Shown in pieces: positions 34,827-49,400 of a stretch of 64,000 bases of DNA; positions within the stretch are counted from its first letter, which is position 1; each line of letters starts with the position of its first letter. Origin of the DNA: Saposhnikovia divaricata (taxonomy: Eukaryota; Streptophyta; Magnoliopsida; Apiales; Apiaceae); NCBI GenBank assembly GCA_036435485.1, contig CM071594.1, forward strand, positions 198,054,216 to 198,118,215, written 5' to 3'. Position numbers and translations under genes: made by a program. The notes under the pieces are model-generated. The model made no database searches. It was not told the DNA's origin and worked only from the letters and a program-made list of their open reading frames with translations.

Positions 34827-36195
34827 TGTAACACCCTCACTTTACAATATTAAGATTATATACTTTTATAATTAATTAAACATTGATATAGAAGAAATTT
34901 TAGAAAATTTGGCATGATGTGTTTGTAAATTAAACTAACCACCTGTCCAAGTCAACAAAACCAAACCGTTCACTTGCATAATAATATCAAAACCATAAAG
35001 GAATATAAACTCTACAAACCAAGACCGCTCACAGGTCACAGTATGAAACAACTACTAGTTAATTATTACAACCCAGTTCTGAATAAAATAATATACAACT
35101 CCAATAATTAATTAATCTGTCTAACTGATACAGAAATGACAAAAAATAAGGTTATAAGCTGACTACCCATCCCACCACCTCGACTCTCTGGCTGCCCCTA
35201 TGGCTGCCCCAACCAGACGGTCCACTCCTTCTAGACATCTTCGTGCTTAGCTGAAGAAACAGGATTAGCAAGAAAGTGAGCTAAGAATGCTCATCGAGTA
35301 TATATAGTTATAAGCATAAATGAACTGAAACTGCAGGTCTGTTAGGAACTAGTAATTAACAATATAAAAGCTCAACTGATAGATATGTCTTTTATCTGAA
35401 TCATAAAATAGGAGTGGATTGGACTATTATGCATTTTATAAATAAAAACAATCATAAGGTTAGGCTGCTGATCAGTCACGCACTAACCCCGGACAAACGC
35501 GCACAGCAATGTCCTTAATGGATTCACGACACACATTGGCCTTAATAATTTCTGACCACGAATCTGGTCCGACCCTTACGGTCCACATTTTAAAAAACTA
35601 ACAGTCCAATCCTAACTAGACATCAGGTGTCAGAACAATCGACCACCTCAACTGCCAAACACCCTGGACACTTTCGTTCCAGGTCAACATCTGAAATCTC
35701 ATAAAGTAAAATAAGGTCGGGTAATTTCTGAATTAGATATCGACAAGTTCGATATAGAAAGAGGGGTATTGATTTAAGTCAAGCCACTAAAGGATCAACG
35801 AAAACAATATAATCGATTTGGGGTATAACAATTGAATATTCGAAATTAATGGAAATTAACAGAACAGTTATATCAAGGATAAATCAAACGAACATAAGAA
35901 TCAAGTTATGATAATCATAATTCACTGGAAATATAAGTGAAGTGGTTTACTTGCCTTAACCAGGAAATCACAGAGTTCGGAGAGTTCCTACGTCCTCGAC
36001 TTTAGCTTTCCCTTTATCCTTGGGATCTACACACAATATAACACTATTTTAGAATTCTACTCAATATTCGCTAATCAACATCAATAATAAATCTTAATCT
36101 ACCCCCGCGAGTAATCTCCTAATTTTCATTTGTTTAATCATACATCATTAATTAATAAGCTTCAAATATAGATATTTAATTATAGCCAATAAACG
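34827..36195 (-). repeat. 5' LTR of G2, inner part (left of B2)
   Basis: It starts TGTAACACCCTCAC next to the primer site and ends with the AAACG target copy at 36191-36195. It continues at 51264 after B2. The full LTR would be about 3.0 kb. Confidence 0.88.
36191..36195. other. target site duplication AAACG, left copy (B2)
   Basis: AAACG directly precedes TGTAACACCCCC; the right copy is at 51259-51263 after GGGGTTCTTACA. Confidence 0.92.
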
Positions 36196-37539
36196 TGTAA
36201 CACCCCCAGATCCGGGGTCCGGGATCCGGTGGTTACGGTTTCCAATTCTGTCCATAACAATTAAACTTTCCTTAACATAAAATAAATTACGTCTCTATGA
36301 CCCAACACAACAATATAAAACACACTCGTTATAGTCCCAGAGATGAAATCAGAGTAACATTCAAATTTTTATTAATCACATTATGAGTTCTTACAATCCA
36401 AAAGGATTTCAATATAAATACATACCCTTTGCCATCCATTTACACAAGTCATACTAGACCATATTCTTGGTACTGAAAGAATAAATATACCCTACCAATA
36501 GCTTCTTCTTCAGCTCTGGTAGTCTCATCGTCCTCGCCCGCGTCGAGTGCGCCTTGTGCGAGTCATCTGGTCTAGCTGTTGTTGTGATATAATAATAAAG
36601 CAAGGGTGAGCAATAGCCCACCGACAATAATAGATAACTGAACGATAATGTATAACAGTTCAAAAGTGTCTTTCAAACCATATGCCATGCATTTACGGAA
36701 ATGATGCCAGTATAATATGAACGATGAAGTTACAAGGTAACTTAAAGTATTTGTTTGTAGAAATATCTGCTACATCAAAGTAAGCGAGATATTCTTATTG
36801 TTATTAAGAAGAGGAACTTGCAAGAAAAGGTTGCAATTCCAGTTATGACCCTTTTCCAACTCTGCCAACAGTAATCATGTTGCAGGAAATAAATAAATTT
36901 GGATGATGAACAAATGATGGAGTATTCACCGCGCCCGCTGTTCCAATCTTGATGATCAGTCGAGATCGTACAGCTCAATTTAGATTTACTACCGGTAGAA
37001 GGAAGAACTGACGGCTTTACTTGTATACCGCCTTACTAGCTCTCCCCGGCCAACGGTTGGGCCAAAGGGGATGGACCGGCGCTACTCGGCCTCTTACACG
37101 ACTCCTAGTTCAAATAGAATTCATGATTCTGAATGTAACGTTCGTCCCCCTTTCCCCAAGTATATTACTTGTTGATAAGACTCCACAAAGTAGTCGTATC
37201 TAGTTGGAAAGGAAAATTTACCAATAACTCCCAAGCTATTACTTGGTAACGGATATCAACTTGTTCCAGTAATCTTACCCCTCGAAAGATGAGAAGGTAA
37301 GCAATGACTTAATAAGTCAACAGCACCCGAGTTGCGAGTGAAGGGAATACTTTATGACCGGGAAGTCGACAAGATAAATAACATCTTCCAAGTAAGGTTC
37401 CCTTATTATTAAGGAGATAGACTCAAATAAGAATGATGTCTGAGAACCTTTCTTGATATAAGATTAATAATAATATGACTCCGATATATTTTCCGTAATA
37501 ATCGAAGAAGATAAACCTTATCGATGTTATTCTAAGCAT

Positions 37540-38270
37540 GGAATAAATATTCAGAGAATATTTATTGAATTAAAATATTTTACAGATTATTTAGGAATAT
37601 GAAAGAATATCTTTAATCAGAGTATTTCCCAAATAATTCTTGAAGAAATATCGAAAGAATATTTATTGCACAATTAAATAATCAAATGAATATTCAAAAT
37701 GATATTCATTACTTAATAAGTCCTGAAAGGAATATTTAAAATATTTAAAATAATATTCGATGATTAAATAGAACCCTGGATGAATATTCAAAATGATATT
37801 CATAATTAATTAGGAATTTAAATGAATATCGATAAAGTAATATTCATTTAATGAATAATATTCTAAATGAATATCCAGTAATATTCATTTAGTAATCCAA
37901 GCTTTAAAGGAATATTCGATATAATATTCGATAAATAAATCAAGCTTTAGATGAATATTGAAGATAATATTCATCAAGTACTTAATATCTTAAATGAATA
38001 TTCAAAAGTAATTTTTTATTTAATAAAATAATATTCTAAAAGAATATCCAAATAATATTCATTTAGTATTCCCATCTTTAGAAGAATATTCGAAACAAAA
38101 ATCGATAATCAATTCGACTCTGAATGAATATTGACAAATATTATTCGGCGAATGATTACGTTCAAATAATTATTTGAAGTAAGGATCATTAAATAAATAA
38201 TCCCGAACGAATATTCAAATAATATTCGTTGCCTGAATAATGGAAAATATTTACTTAAATACTTTCCTTC
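37540..38270. repeat. AT-rich palindrome ladder in the B2 left LTR
   Basis: Around 15 degenerate units of an ATGAATATT, spacer, AATATTCAT palindrome. The ladder is longer than in B1. The right LTR has the same ladder at about 47768-48500. Confidence 0.8.
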
Positions 38271-40210
38271 GAGGTAACCTCGATATATCAAGAAATATTG
38301 ACTCCCGGTCTATAATGACGAATAAGATGTATACGCCCTTCTATGAGGGTCTTATAATAATCCGGCTTATAACTGATACGATAGCTATCTAATTTATAAG
38401 CCAATAACAATCAAGGAACAAGCATAGTGATATAACTTTGAAATCAGGCATGCATGCTATCGCATAGGTATATCAGAAAACATATATATATTTATTCAAT
38501 CACAACAACAGCCTAAAGAAGGGAATTGAAACTTGCCTGGTAGTCGAGTACGGTAAGGGGTAGTGGTAGCGGGTCCCGGTTCAGCTTGGTGATCTATAAA
38601 TAGCCAAGGCATTCGGGATTAATCACTTAACATATTAAAAGTTAAGTTATACTTAATTCGAAACACGTTCTTGAGTTATCTCGTTATACCCCTTTTAGTG
38701 GATTACTTTTATCACTGATCCGACCCGACATCCGTTCGTTAATACGACATGTCATTGTACTTATACTTGGGACATACTTAAGTCATATGAGTTCTAAAGT
38801 CGATCGTTACGAACCAATACTATACTCCGAGTTTTATCGTCCGTTTTCTAAGTGTTTTACCGAAGTTATAAAAGAGTCGTCTTTTAGGGGTTCGTTCGCG
38901 TTTAACCTCGACTCGAACATTTTTAATAAATCGAAAAATGATCTTTTTGACATACGGTTTTCTTTCACGCCTTCCTTTTTACCTCTAGTATTTATTTACC
39001 AAGATTCGCCATGACGTTACATAGTTTACGAGGGTTCAATTACAGTTACGAACTTTCGTTTACGGATTCGAACTACTTTTAGTAATTTGGTCATAAATCC
39101 TAAACCGTAAGTCCGTTTCATGCGATCTTTATATCAAAACGAAGCTTGAAACATAATCTATCCTATCATGGCAGAAAATGAAGCTGTACAGTGAGTTATA
39201 GCTACTGTGATGCTCGGTGTTTAATAGTCTAACGAAAATTCGGCATTACGACGGCTATAAATCGAACGTTCTAAAATTCATAACAATCAATCCAAGCCAC
39301 ACCGGGCATACTATACATGGTTTTCATCTTAACCAGTCCAAGAAGGTTTCAATTAACCATCATAATCATCAAAACTCTTAAATCATCACTACTAACTACA
39401 TAATCATGCTTTTATGCATATAACAACACCATAATCTTAACTAATCTAAAACCATCAAGAACATATATAAAAATCAAAGTAAGATCTTGGGTTCTTAAGA
39501 ATTATACCTTCCTTGGAGAGTGTACAAGCTATAATAACCCTTATATAGTCCTTGTATGGCTTTAACAAAGCTTAAATCATCCAAAGAAACCAAGAAATCA
39601 AAGTTAGTTTCTTGAAAACACTATTCACCCTCATCTTTGAGGATTTATTTGAAAATGGAAAACATGGAGTTTAAAGCTAAGATTTCTAGGAGATCATTTT
39701 TATGAAATATAGGACTCACCATAAAAATTTGGAGATCAAACAATGGTTGGAAGGTGGATTTTGAAATCTTAAAACTCCAAAATTCGAAGTGCCTTGGTTT
39801 TGGGGGAAAAACAGTGAACTTCTCGAATTTATTTACCCATCCAAACGATCTTCAAAAATTATGAAATTAAATCCCCAACTTCACCTTGATGTGTAGAAGC
39901 TCCATGAATTTTTTCATGATTTTTAGATGAGTAGATCTAGGTGAAAAAAAATGGCAAAGACCCCTGCCCTGGAAAATGCAACTGCTGGAAAAATGGGGGA
40001 GAGGTGGTGTTTGCTTGGCTAGTTGTCAAATGATATTTGTGATATGTATAAGTGGGTATAGCTGCTAATACTCCTCTTAATACAAGTGTCAAAGGTTTAT
40101 GGTGTGTTAGAAAAATTGATGATGTGAAGCCTTGTTGTTTTCTTCTTGTCCATCCACCTCATTACTTCCTTTTTCATTTCTTTTCTTCATTTCATTTCCA
40201 CCAAATATTC

Positions 40211-40220
40211 TTATATATAA
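40211..40220 (-). promoter_or_regulatory. candidate TATA box of the B2 LTR
   Basis: The minus strand reads GGGGTTATATATAAGAA, conserved at 50439-50448 and 58590-58599. It lies about 770 bp into the LTR as transcribed, downstream of the minisatellite. Confidence 0.5.
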
Positions 40221-40633
40221 CCCCAGCTGATCAAGTAGGGTTTTTTTTATCTCGTTACGTATTTAATCCGTAATTTCTTTCGCGTTTGCTTGATCGCTTA
40301 ATCTTGTTATAAAGTTCTAGCGATTTCTAGAACACTTGTTATTCTAACTCAAAGGTTTTCATTCTAAATCCTCAAATCATACTTAATAAATAAAATCCTT
40401 GAATCCTTAACATTATAATACTCTTGTCTTGATCGTATTGATAGGCTCTTTACGGTTCGGTCAAATATTGTACCGAAAAAGAATTTGGAATTTCTGAATT
40501 CCGATCGTCTCTGCATTCACTTATTTCCTCCGCGTATTACTAATATGACTTCGAAACATCCATAACACGTCCCGTACATAGGGTGGCGTGAAAAGTTTTC
40601 CAACTTACAAAATCACTATTCATCCACCAAATT

Positions 40634-40725
40634 ACTATGCACGTACATGAAACACTATGCACGTACGGGAAATACTATGCACGTACGGGAAATACTATGC
40701 ACGTATGGGAAATACTATGCACGTA
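40634..40725 (-). repeat. 20-bp minisatellite in the B2 left LTR, about 5 units
   Basis: The unit is ACTATGCACGTACGGGAAAT (plus). Units start at 40634, 40654, 40674, 40694 and 40714 (partial). It is about 270-350 bp from the transcribed LTR start, in U3. Confidence 0.92.
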
Positions 40726-40988
40726 ATCATTTCCCTTCAAGGATCCATTAGCTCCTTCCTGGATGGTAGATTATTCCTATCTAGGTCCTCAACCATCGAA
40801 TTACTCTATTCTGACAATATACCAATGCATCAGGATCATTGTCCAAAGCAATATCCATTCATTACAATCATTGTTCTTTGAAACCACCATTCATTAGAGC
40901 TGGTGACCTTGTTGTTGGAATCATTGTTCCTCATTTTATCATTACTTAGTAAAAGTTTTAATTATATCCAAAATTTGGGGTTCTTACA

Positions 40989-43900
40989 GTCTCCCCTCCT
41001 TAAAAGGATTCCGTCCCGGAATCAGGTAGGAAGCAAAGAGTCGTTTGCCTGCCGTTCCCTTTTTAGCTTCCCGGTCAATTCTTAGTCGTTCTATCCTTCC
41101 TCAGCACATCTTCTAGTGCTACAATCATCAACGTTGCTACTTTTCGTACAACTCACTATCCGGGTTATACTCTTACTCAGTCTTATCCTTATTGATACCT
41201 GCAGTAACATTGGCATCACTATCACCCTACGAATTCGGAGGTAACCTCGCTCGCACTGTGCATTTCCTGATTGATTTAATCTTCGCAATCTCGATCAATA
41301 TAGAGAAGTGGAAAGATTGATTGAGAGATCACTATGATCAGTTGAACATTTGTTATATTGCATTGTTAGTACAGAAGGGGGCCAGCCTTTAGTACTTGAC
41401 AAGCAATTAAACAAGTCATGGCATTCCACTTAGACTTCTATCACATAGACAGATAGTCACGTAGCAGTACCTCCCCTCCTAAAAGGGTTGTTCTTCTCAA
41501 TTCATAAAGAAGATGAATAAGAGAGAAGAAGAGAAAAGAGTTCTAAAGGATTATAGAAAGCTTTCATGATTGTAGAATATCATACTCAGACTTTACCTCT
41601 GAACTATAGAGGTCTATCAAAGAAGAAATTAATCATAATTATATCCAATACTATTTGATCGCAATCTCACGTGTCAACATATCTTGCTGCTTTGTCCATT
41701 ATTCTATGGACAAATACTCCTGTTCAATCTTAGCGATACTCACATTCGGGAAATCCTTCAACCTTTCAGGTTAAATCTTAGATTTCTCACTTGACATCAT
41801 TATTACTGACATCCCATATCATGTTACTAGCTTTTTCATGCTATAATATTGACACTATCAGGTTGTCATCCTGAGAATTCATTAGAAAACCCATTCATAA
41901 CATTCCCTGCTTCTCATTCCATAGTTGCTTTCCCAGCCTTTTCTTTATCAATCACATCCTTCTTATTATCTGATTCTTACTCATTTCTATTATTTACTTT
42001 CACCTTCACCTCTTTATTGAGACACCTTTTTGCACTTGGTACCTCTTTATCGGTATTCCGTCACATTTATTCTATAATCATCACGTTATTCCAATTTATC
42101 CCTTTAACTTAGAGTCATATAATCTACTTCTGCCAACCCTGTTTCGCATCATTTGTTCTTTTCTATCCGTGGTTTTCCACAGGTTGTCTTTCGTAAGTCA
42201 GACCAGGTCGTATATCTACATGCTCGTACTCCTATCATCTGTTGACATCTGCATTTTACTGGCGTAGCCTGGCCACATGAAAACCCGTTATGACCGTGCT
42301 ATAAGTTTTGGGGGTAAGGCTGGCTCGAATACCGCCGTCCGAACACTTATAAACTCTCAGGTGGCCCAATAAGTCTCGGGCTCAACCGCCCTTCCCTCCA
42401 AGTCTCATTAATTCTTTCTACGGGAATACGTTTAGCATCACGAATTATCAACCTCATATTCTCTATCTTGTTTGTGCAGAAGTACACTAACACAAACTTG
42501 CTTGTCATTCATCAACATGCCATTTAGCTTATCAATAGCAGCACTTTCTTTATCTTTACGTTGTCATCTCCTTTCTTAGAAGAATCACCCTCGCTTGTTG
42601 TTTACGTAGTGCGTTAATAGTTAACCCTACGGGTTTCAAATCCCTTAGGGAGACAAAGTAATCATTATTCCTTATCCATAAGGAACACTTCCTGAACTTG
42701 ATGTAGATATAACATGAAGCAGATAGAATTGCAGAAGAGTTTCAAGCATCGCAGCTAGGTCCGGTTGATGAAACTATCACTTATGCATCTTCCATAAAAG
42801 ACTGGAAACTTAACGGTTTACTTCATCAATTTTTTTTTGTACCATGGTCCTGGTTTGCCTCAAAACGGAACCTTCTAAGGTACGTAATATGCTTAAGACT
42901 CCATCAGGAATCGAATCTTTACTTAAACTATTATTACCTTCGATTCTTGCACAATCATCAAAAGGAATGTAACTTCCTCCACTCCAATATGACCTTCCAG
43001 GTCTTTCCAAATATCATTTTGTTTCTTCGGTATGAACATTTATAATTATTCCTTTATACTTAGACTGTCAGCCACCTCATTGGCCTTTCCTGATAATAAT
43101 TTCTGGTAATCCTTGTTCTCTGGATATATTCCAATTCAAACATTTCTACCTCATTCCTATCATTATTGGGTGAAAGCATTCTCCCTTAAGCTCTGCTGAT
43201 GGAGAAAAATATATTTATCAGTCTTTCTCCATAAGTCATTGCTTCCACCTACCCGTGGGAACTTTATCACGTTTATTCCCAATCCTACTTAGGATGCTTC
43301 TTTTCTTAGTTCTTTCTTTATCTTAGGATAATCTCAACCTTTATAGGTTCAACCCATACTTCCTCAGGGTTTCATATATGCCTCAACTGGCATTATTGTT
43401 ACGATGTCATACATTCCTTACCAAACTTCCATTTTGAAGTTCGGAATAGTGCCCTTTTTCCTTGTAAGGTTTCGTAGGCCATCCTTATCATTCCTCCGGT
43501 ATTTTCTGGGTACCGGGTATATCAAAATGTCATTGATCAATACTCTAATAATTCTATCTATGTTCTTTCCAGAACTCTTTTTAATAGTCCTTACCGGTCA
43601 TTGTTGCCTTAGCAAGTCCAGCTCATATCATCTGAAGTCATAATGTCGTTATTAGGGTTAATGCCACCCCTTGTGCATTCCCCAGGGTTTGTCTTAATTT
43701 ATGGATATCCTATCCGTAATTCAACTGCCAAGGAATTCTTGCATCTTATAATTGGCAATCAGATCATGTATCCTTAATAAAGGTCTCTTTTCAATCATTC
43801 TCATTTGATAATCGATCGGTGGCTTAATGCCACCCTCTTCTTTCAGATAGTTGTCAGCCTATTTGGCCTTCCAAAAAGGCAACGTATGCCTAACTCTTCT

Positions 43901-46423
43901 CTTACCGAACTTGTTAATGGTAGCAAGGATGTTCTGGAAGATATTGGTCAAGTTCAACGTGAATCTCTTAGTGCTTATCGTTCTTCGCAAAGGTACTTGC
44001 CTCAGACAATATTCCTACAGCATACTGTTCAATTTCTGACCTTTTTTTTTTTATACCCTCTTCATATACCTTCATTGTTTACTTTCCTCCGTCATAATAT
44101 ATTCATGGTATTCATGATACCCTAACATCATACATCTCAAGTCACCATACTTCCATTTTACTCGAAATCTTGGACAACCATATACATATGAGTCACTTCA
44201 GTACGGGCGACCCCATCCCAAAAAGGTCTAGTGAATTCCCAATCAAAACATGGGTTGTTCGGCAGAAGATTCAAACGATCTCATTAATGTTTCCTTTATA
44301 TCAGAAGCCCTTGCAGTCGGTGCTTTCTTAGAAGCAACCCTGCTTTGTCCTTTCACTGATGGTCTAGTCACTCGATAATCCTTTGTGACTTGGCCTCAAC
44401 TGGCCACACTAAAATAAAATAAAATAATAATAAAAAAAATGATTTTAGGGGTTGGCTAATAGCATTACTTTTCTAGCAATTGCCGGCATAGTGCCTTCTT
44501 CTTTGATACCTTTCTACCTTTCCAAAACTTTACTCCAAATAAGTCTTAATCGACTACTCGGCACTGTCTCCGGTCACCTTTCCTCCACTTTTATCTTTTC
44601 AACTATTCTTATCAATCCCGCGTGCCACGCAAGCTTACCATTCCTGGCATAACAGCCTTTTCACTTAAGTCAATCCCGGAGTTTCTCCGTCCGGCTAGTT
44701 TCTTACTTACATTTCCTATTTTCGTCCAATCTCACTTCATCATTTTATCACTACCGTCGATTGTAATGCTCAGGGTCCGTTTACTAACCCATTTTACCGC
44801 ATCCTTACCCAAATCACAGGGTTTGCTCCAAATTTTTTTTTTTTTTACTCTCTTCCATGACATTCTCTGATAATCAGAAAGACAAGGTTTGCCAAAATTC
44901 ACCGAATTCCTTTCCAGACTCAGGGAAATTTTGATCAATCTACCCACCTACTGGTAACATTAAGGAGACCAGTTTCGAAACCTGAAGAATAGTTCTATGA
45001 ACCTCCAAGCAGGTGGAATCATAAGCAGTCATAGTTAACGAAATAATCATCATCGGATTGGAAGTTTACCCACTGGAGAGGAATCAATTATATACATCCC
45101 TTAGAAGGGAATCAATAGTTTCAAACTGAAACCTGTCACAACGTCCTAATATTCAATACTACTAAATGTCGGTCTACCTAACCCTTTATGCGAAGCGTCA
45201 TTGGAAGCACAAAGTCTCCTTTTTTCCATTAAGCAATGCCAGCTCTTGGTCATTACCAATTTCACCTTTTTGCTCCAGGAGGATTTTCTCACATTTTTCT
45301 CTTTAACTGCTGATCATATTACTTGATCTATTATAATTCCGTGTCGGAGTAAACTTAAGGTAACTATTATAATCCATTCAAAGAGAAGAAGGAATTTAAT
45401 ATTCCTCTGAATCACATGCATCTAACGTTTCTGGTTCATCATTTAACTGAGTTGAATTAACTCTATACTCAGTCTCTGGCAGTAGTCTCATTACGAGTTC
45501 ATCTTGACTCACTGGTCTTATCTTCCGGTAGGTTCTGAGATCATTGTCTTGCTTACTACTTCCTTATATAATTTTACCCAATCATGCTGTCACTTCCCAA
45601 TGTCTTTACTTTCTAACTGATTCATTCATAAAATGGACATTTTCCTGAATAAAACAATTTCATCAACCTCAATTTGGTTCCATAAATTACAACCTATGAC
45701 ATCTGCCTTCTCATGGCGAATTATTACTGACCATATTCATACTAATTCATTTATCAAATGATATGGCACTTACTGCCTCCTTCTCAACTATTCCTAGGGA
45801 CTCTGCTCCTCGCCCTAAATCGATGTATTTGATAATCATACATCCCTCTAGCTCTTTCTTTGTTAAGATGAAAATCTCTAAGGATTCTCATCTATTTTCG
45901 TATAAGATCTCAAGTAATTCTTCCAATCCTTCTTTCTTGCTGGTACTACATCTGGTAGTCCGGCTATGAATCCAACATGAATCTTCAGTTCTCTTGCTAA
46001 TAACTCAGTTCTTTATGCTCCCTTTTCTGAGCACTATACTTTAATCATCACAGTTTTTCTGGCTGCAACCCTCATTCCTCAAGGGTAAGCTCTTTATCCT
46101 AACAGGACTTTTCCTTATCTACTGGAACCTCTTCCGGGTCTCCAAATAGGGTACTTCATCGAATTACCCGCTGATCTTCAGTATATAAAGCATCATCGCG
46201 CTGCTGCTCGTATGCCTCAAGGTCTGTCGCCTTACTCGTCAATACGATATCGAGCTAAGTTACTATCACGATACTTAAGAATTCCCATAAGGGTTTTATA
46301 TGTCATCACTACATTAAGTAGTCCGACTATGAACTTGGCAAGAGTTCTTATTATCTTAATGAATTTATTGTTTTAACGTCGCCTCATCTCTGGGGTTTAT
46401 AACGTACGCTCTGATACCACTTC
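40989..46423 (-). pseudogene. decayed interior of B2
   Basis: It aligns along its length with the B1 and B3 interiors. The RNase H remnant is faintly visible near 45180-45215. The reverse transcriptase remnant present in B1 is gone because of a deletion of about 200 bp near 45300 that B3 shares. No ORF is credible on either strand. Confidence 0.75.
46408..46419 (-). promoter_or_regulatory. primer-binding site of B2
   Basis: Minus-strand TGGTATCAGAGC, four bases inside the LTR at 46424. Confidence 0.93.
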
Positions 46424-49400
46424 TGTAACACCCCCAGATCCGGGGTCCGGGATCCGGTGGTTACGGTTTCCAATTCTGTCCATAACAATTAAACTTTCCT
46501 TAACATAAAATAAATTACGTCTCTATGACCCAACACAACAATATAAAACACACCCGTTATAGTCCCAGAGATGAAATCAGAGTAACAATCAAATTTTTAT
46601 TAATCACATTATGAGTTCTTACAATCCAAAAGGATTTCAATATAAATACATACCCTTTGCCATCCATTTACATAAGTCATACTAGACTATATTCTTGGTA
46701 CTGAAAGAATAAATATACCCTACCAATAGCTTCTTCTTCAGCTCTGGTAGTCTCATCGTCCTCGCCCGCGTCGAGTGCGCCTTGTGCGAGTCATCTGGTC
46801 TAGCTGTTGTTGTGATATAATAATAAAGCAAGGGTGAGCAATAGCCCACCAACAATAATATATGACTGAACGATAATGTATAACAGTTCAAAAGTATCTT
46901 TCAAACCATATGCCATGCCTTTACGGAAATGATGCCAGTATAATATGAACGATGAAGTTACAAGGTAACTTAAAGTATTTGTTTGTAGAAATATCTGCTA
47001 CATCAAAGTAAGCGAGATATTCTTATTGTTATTAAGAAGAGGAACTTGCAAGAAAAGGTTGCAATTCCAGTTATGACCCTTTTCCAACTCTGCCAACAGT
47101 AATCATGTTGCAGGAAATAAATAAATTTGGATGATGAACAAATGATGGAGTATTCACCGCGCCCGCTGTTCCAATCTTGAAGATCAGTCGAGATCGTACA
47201 GCTCAATTTAGATTTACTACCGGTAGAAGGAAGAACTGACGGCTTTACTTGTATACCGCCTTACTAGCTCTCCCCGGCCAACGGTTGGGCCAAAGGGGAT
47301 GGACCGGCGCTACTCGGCCTCTTACACGACTCCTAGTTCAAATAGAATTCATGATTCTGAATGTAACGTTCGTCCCCCTTTCCCCAAGTATATTACTTGT
47401 TGATAAGACTCCACAAAGTAGTCGTATCTAGTTGGAAAAGAAAATTTACCAATAACTCCCAAGCTATTACTTGGTAACGGATATCAACTTGTTCCAGTAA
47501 TCTTACCCCTCGAAAGATGAGAAGGTAAGCAATGACTTAATAAGTCAACAGCACCCGAGTTGCGAGTGAAGGGAATACTTTATGACCGGGAAGTCGACAA
47601 GATAAATAACATCTTCCAAGTAAGGTTCCCTTATTATTAAGGAGATAGATTCAAATAAGAATGATGTCTGAGAACCTTTCTTGATATAAGATTAATAATA
47701 ATATGACTCCGATATATTTTCCGTAATAATCGAAGAAGATAAACCTTATCGATGTTATTCTAAGCATGGAATAAATATTCAGAGAATATTTATTGAATTA
47801 AAATATTTTACAGATTATTTAGGAATATGAAAGAATATCTTTAATCAGAGTATTTCCCAAATAATTCTTGAAGAAATATCGAAAGAATATTTATTGCACA
47901 ATTAAATAATCAAATGAATATTCAAAATGATATTCATTACTTAATAAGTCCTGAAAGGAATATTTAAAATATTTAAAATAATATTCGATGATTAAATAGA
48001 ACCCTGGATGAATATTCAAAATGATATTCATAATTAATTAGGAATTTAAATGAATATCGATAAAGTAATATTCATTTAATGAATAATATTCTAAATGAAT
48101 ATCCAGTAATATTCATTTAGTAATCCAAGCTTTAAAGGAATATTCGATATAATATTCGATAAATAAATCAAGCTTTAGATGAATATTGAAGATAATATTC
48201 ATCAAGTACTTAATATCTTAAATGAATATTCAAAAGTAATTTTTTATTTAATAAAATAATATTCTAAAAGAATATCCAAATAATATTCATTTAGTATTCC
48301 CATCTTTAGAAGAATATTCGAAACAAAAATCGATAATCAATTCGACTCTGAATGAATATTGACAAATATTATTCGGCGAATGATTACGTTCAAATAATTA
48401 TTTGAAGTAAGGATCATTAAATAAATAATCCCGAACGAATATTCAAATAATATTCGTTGCCTGAATAATGGAAAATATTTACTTAAATACTTTCCTTCGA
48501 GGTAACCTCGATATATCAAGAAATATTGACTCCCGGTCTATAATGACGAATAAGATGTATATGCCCTTCTATGAGGGTCTTATAATAATCCGGCTTATAA
48601 CTGATACGATAGCTATCTAATTTATAAGCCAATAACAATCAAGGAACAAGCATAGTGATATAACTTTGAAATCAGGCATGCATGCTATGGCATAGGTATA
48701 TCAGAAAACATATATATATTTATTCAATCACAACAACAGCCTAAAGAAGGGAATTGAAACTTGCCTGGTAGTCGAGTACGGTAAGGGGTAGTGGTAGCGG
48801 GTCCCGGTTCAGCTTGGTGATCTATAAATAGCCAAGGCATTCGGGATTAATCACTTAACATATTAAAAGTTAAGTTATACTTAATTCGAAACACGTTCTT
48901 GAGTTATCTCGTTATACCCCTTTTAGTGGATTACTTTTATCACTGATCCGACCCGACATCCGTTCGTTAATACGACATGTCATTGTACTTATACTTGGGA
49001 CATACTTAAGTCATATGAGTTCTAAAGTCGATCGTTACGAACCAATACTATACTCCGAGTTTTATCGTCCGTTTTCTAAGTGTTTTACCGAAGTTATAAA
49101 AGAGTCGTCTTTTAGGGGTTCGTTCGCGTTTAACCTCGACTCGAACATTTTTAATAAATCGAAAAATGATCTTTTTGACATGCGGTTTTCTTTCACGCCT
49201 TCCTTTTTACCTCTAGTATTTATTTACCAAGATTCGCCATGACGTTACATAGTTTACGAGGGTTCAATTACAGTTACGAACTTTCGTTTACGGATTCGAA
49301 CTACTTTTAGTAATTTGGTCATAAATCCTAAACCGTAAGTCCGTTTCATGCGATCTTTATATCAAAACGAAGCTTGAAACATAATCTATCCTATCATGGC

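Larger units (their letters stand above)
36196..40988 (-). repeat. 3' LTR of B2 (4793 bp)
   Basis: TGTAACACCCCC to GGGGTTCTTACA. Contains the hairpin ladder (about 37540-38270), the probable TATA box (40211-40220) and five units of the 20-bp minisatellite. Short plus-strand ORFs (37021, 38787, 40052) recur in every LTR copy only because the copies are recent. Confidence 0.94.

Noticed and set aside
40634..40725. CRISPR-like array of 20-bp repeats
   Set aside because: The units abut with no unique spacers, and the host is a plant. It is a minisatellite in an LTR.
36196..41100. Short plus-strand ORFs in B LTRs (for example at 37021, 38787, 40052, 40903) that recur at 47249, 49015, 50280, 55406, 57062, 58431
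   Set aside because: They recur because the LTR copies are recent and nearly identical. None matches a known domain, and they lie antisense to the element.
44452..44870. Plus-strand ORFs conserved among B1, B2 and B3 interiors (10771, 44452, 62806)
   Set aside because: Conserved by descent; they lie antisense to the element, the frames differ by indels, and no known motif is present.
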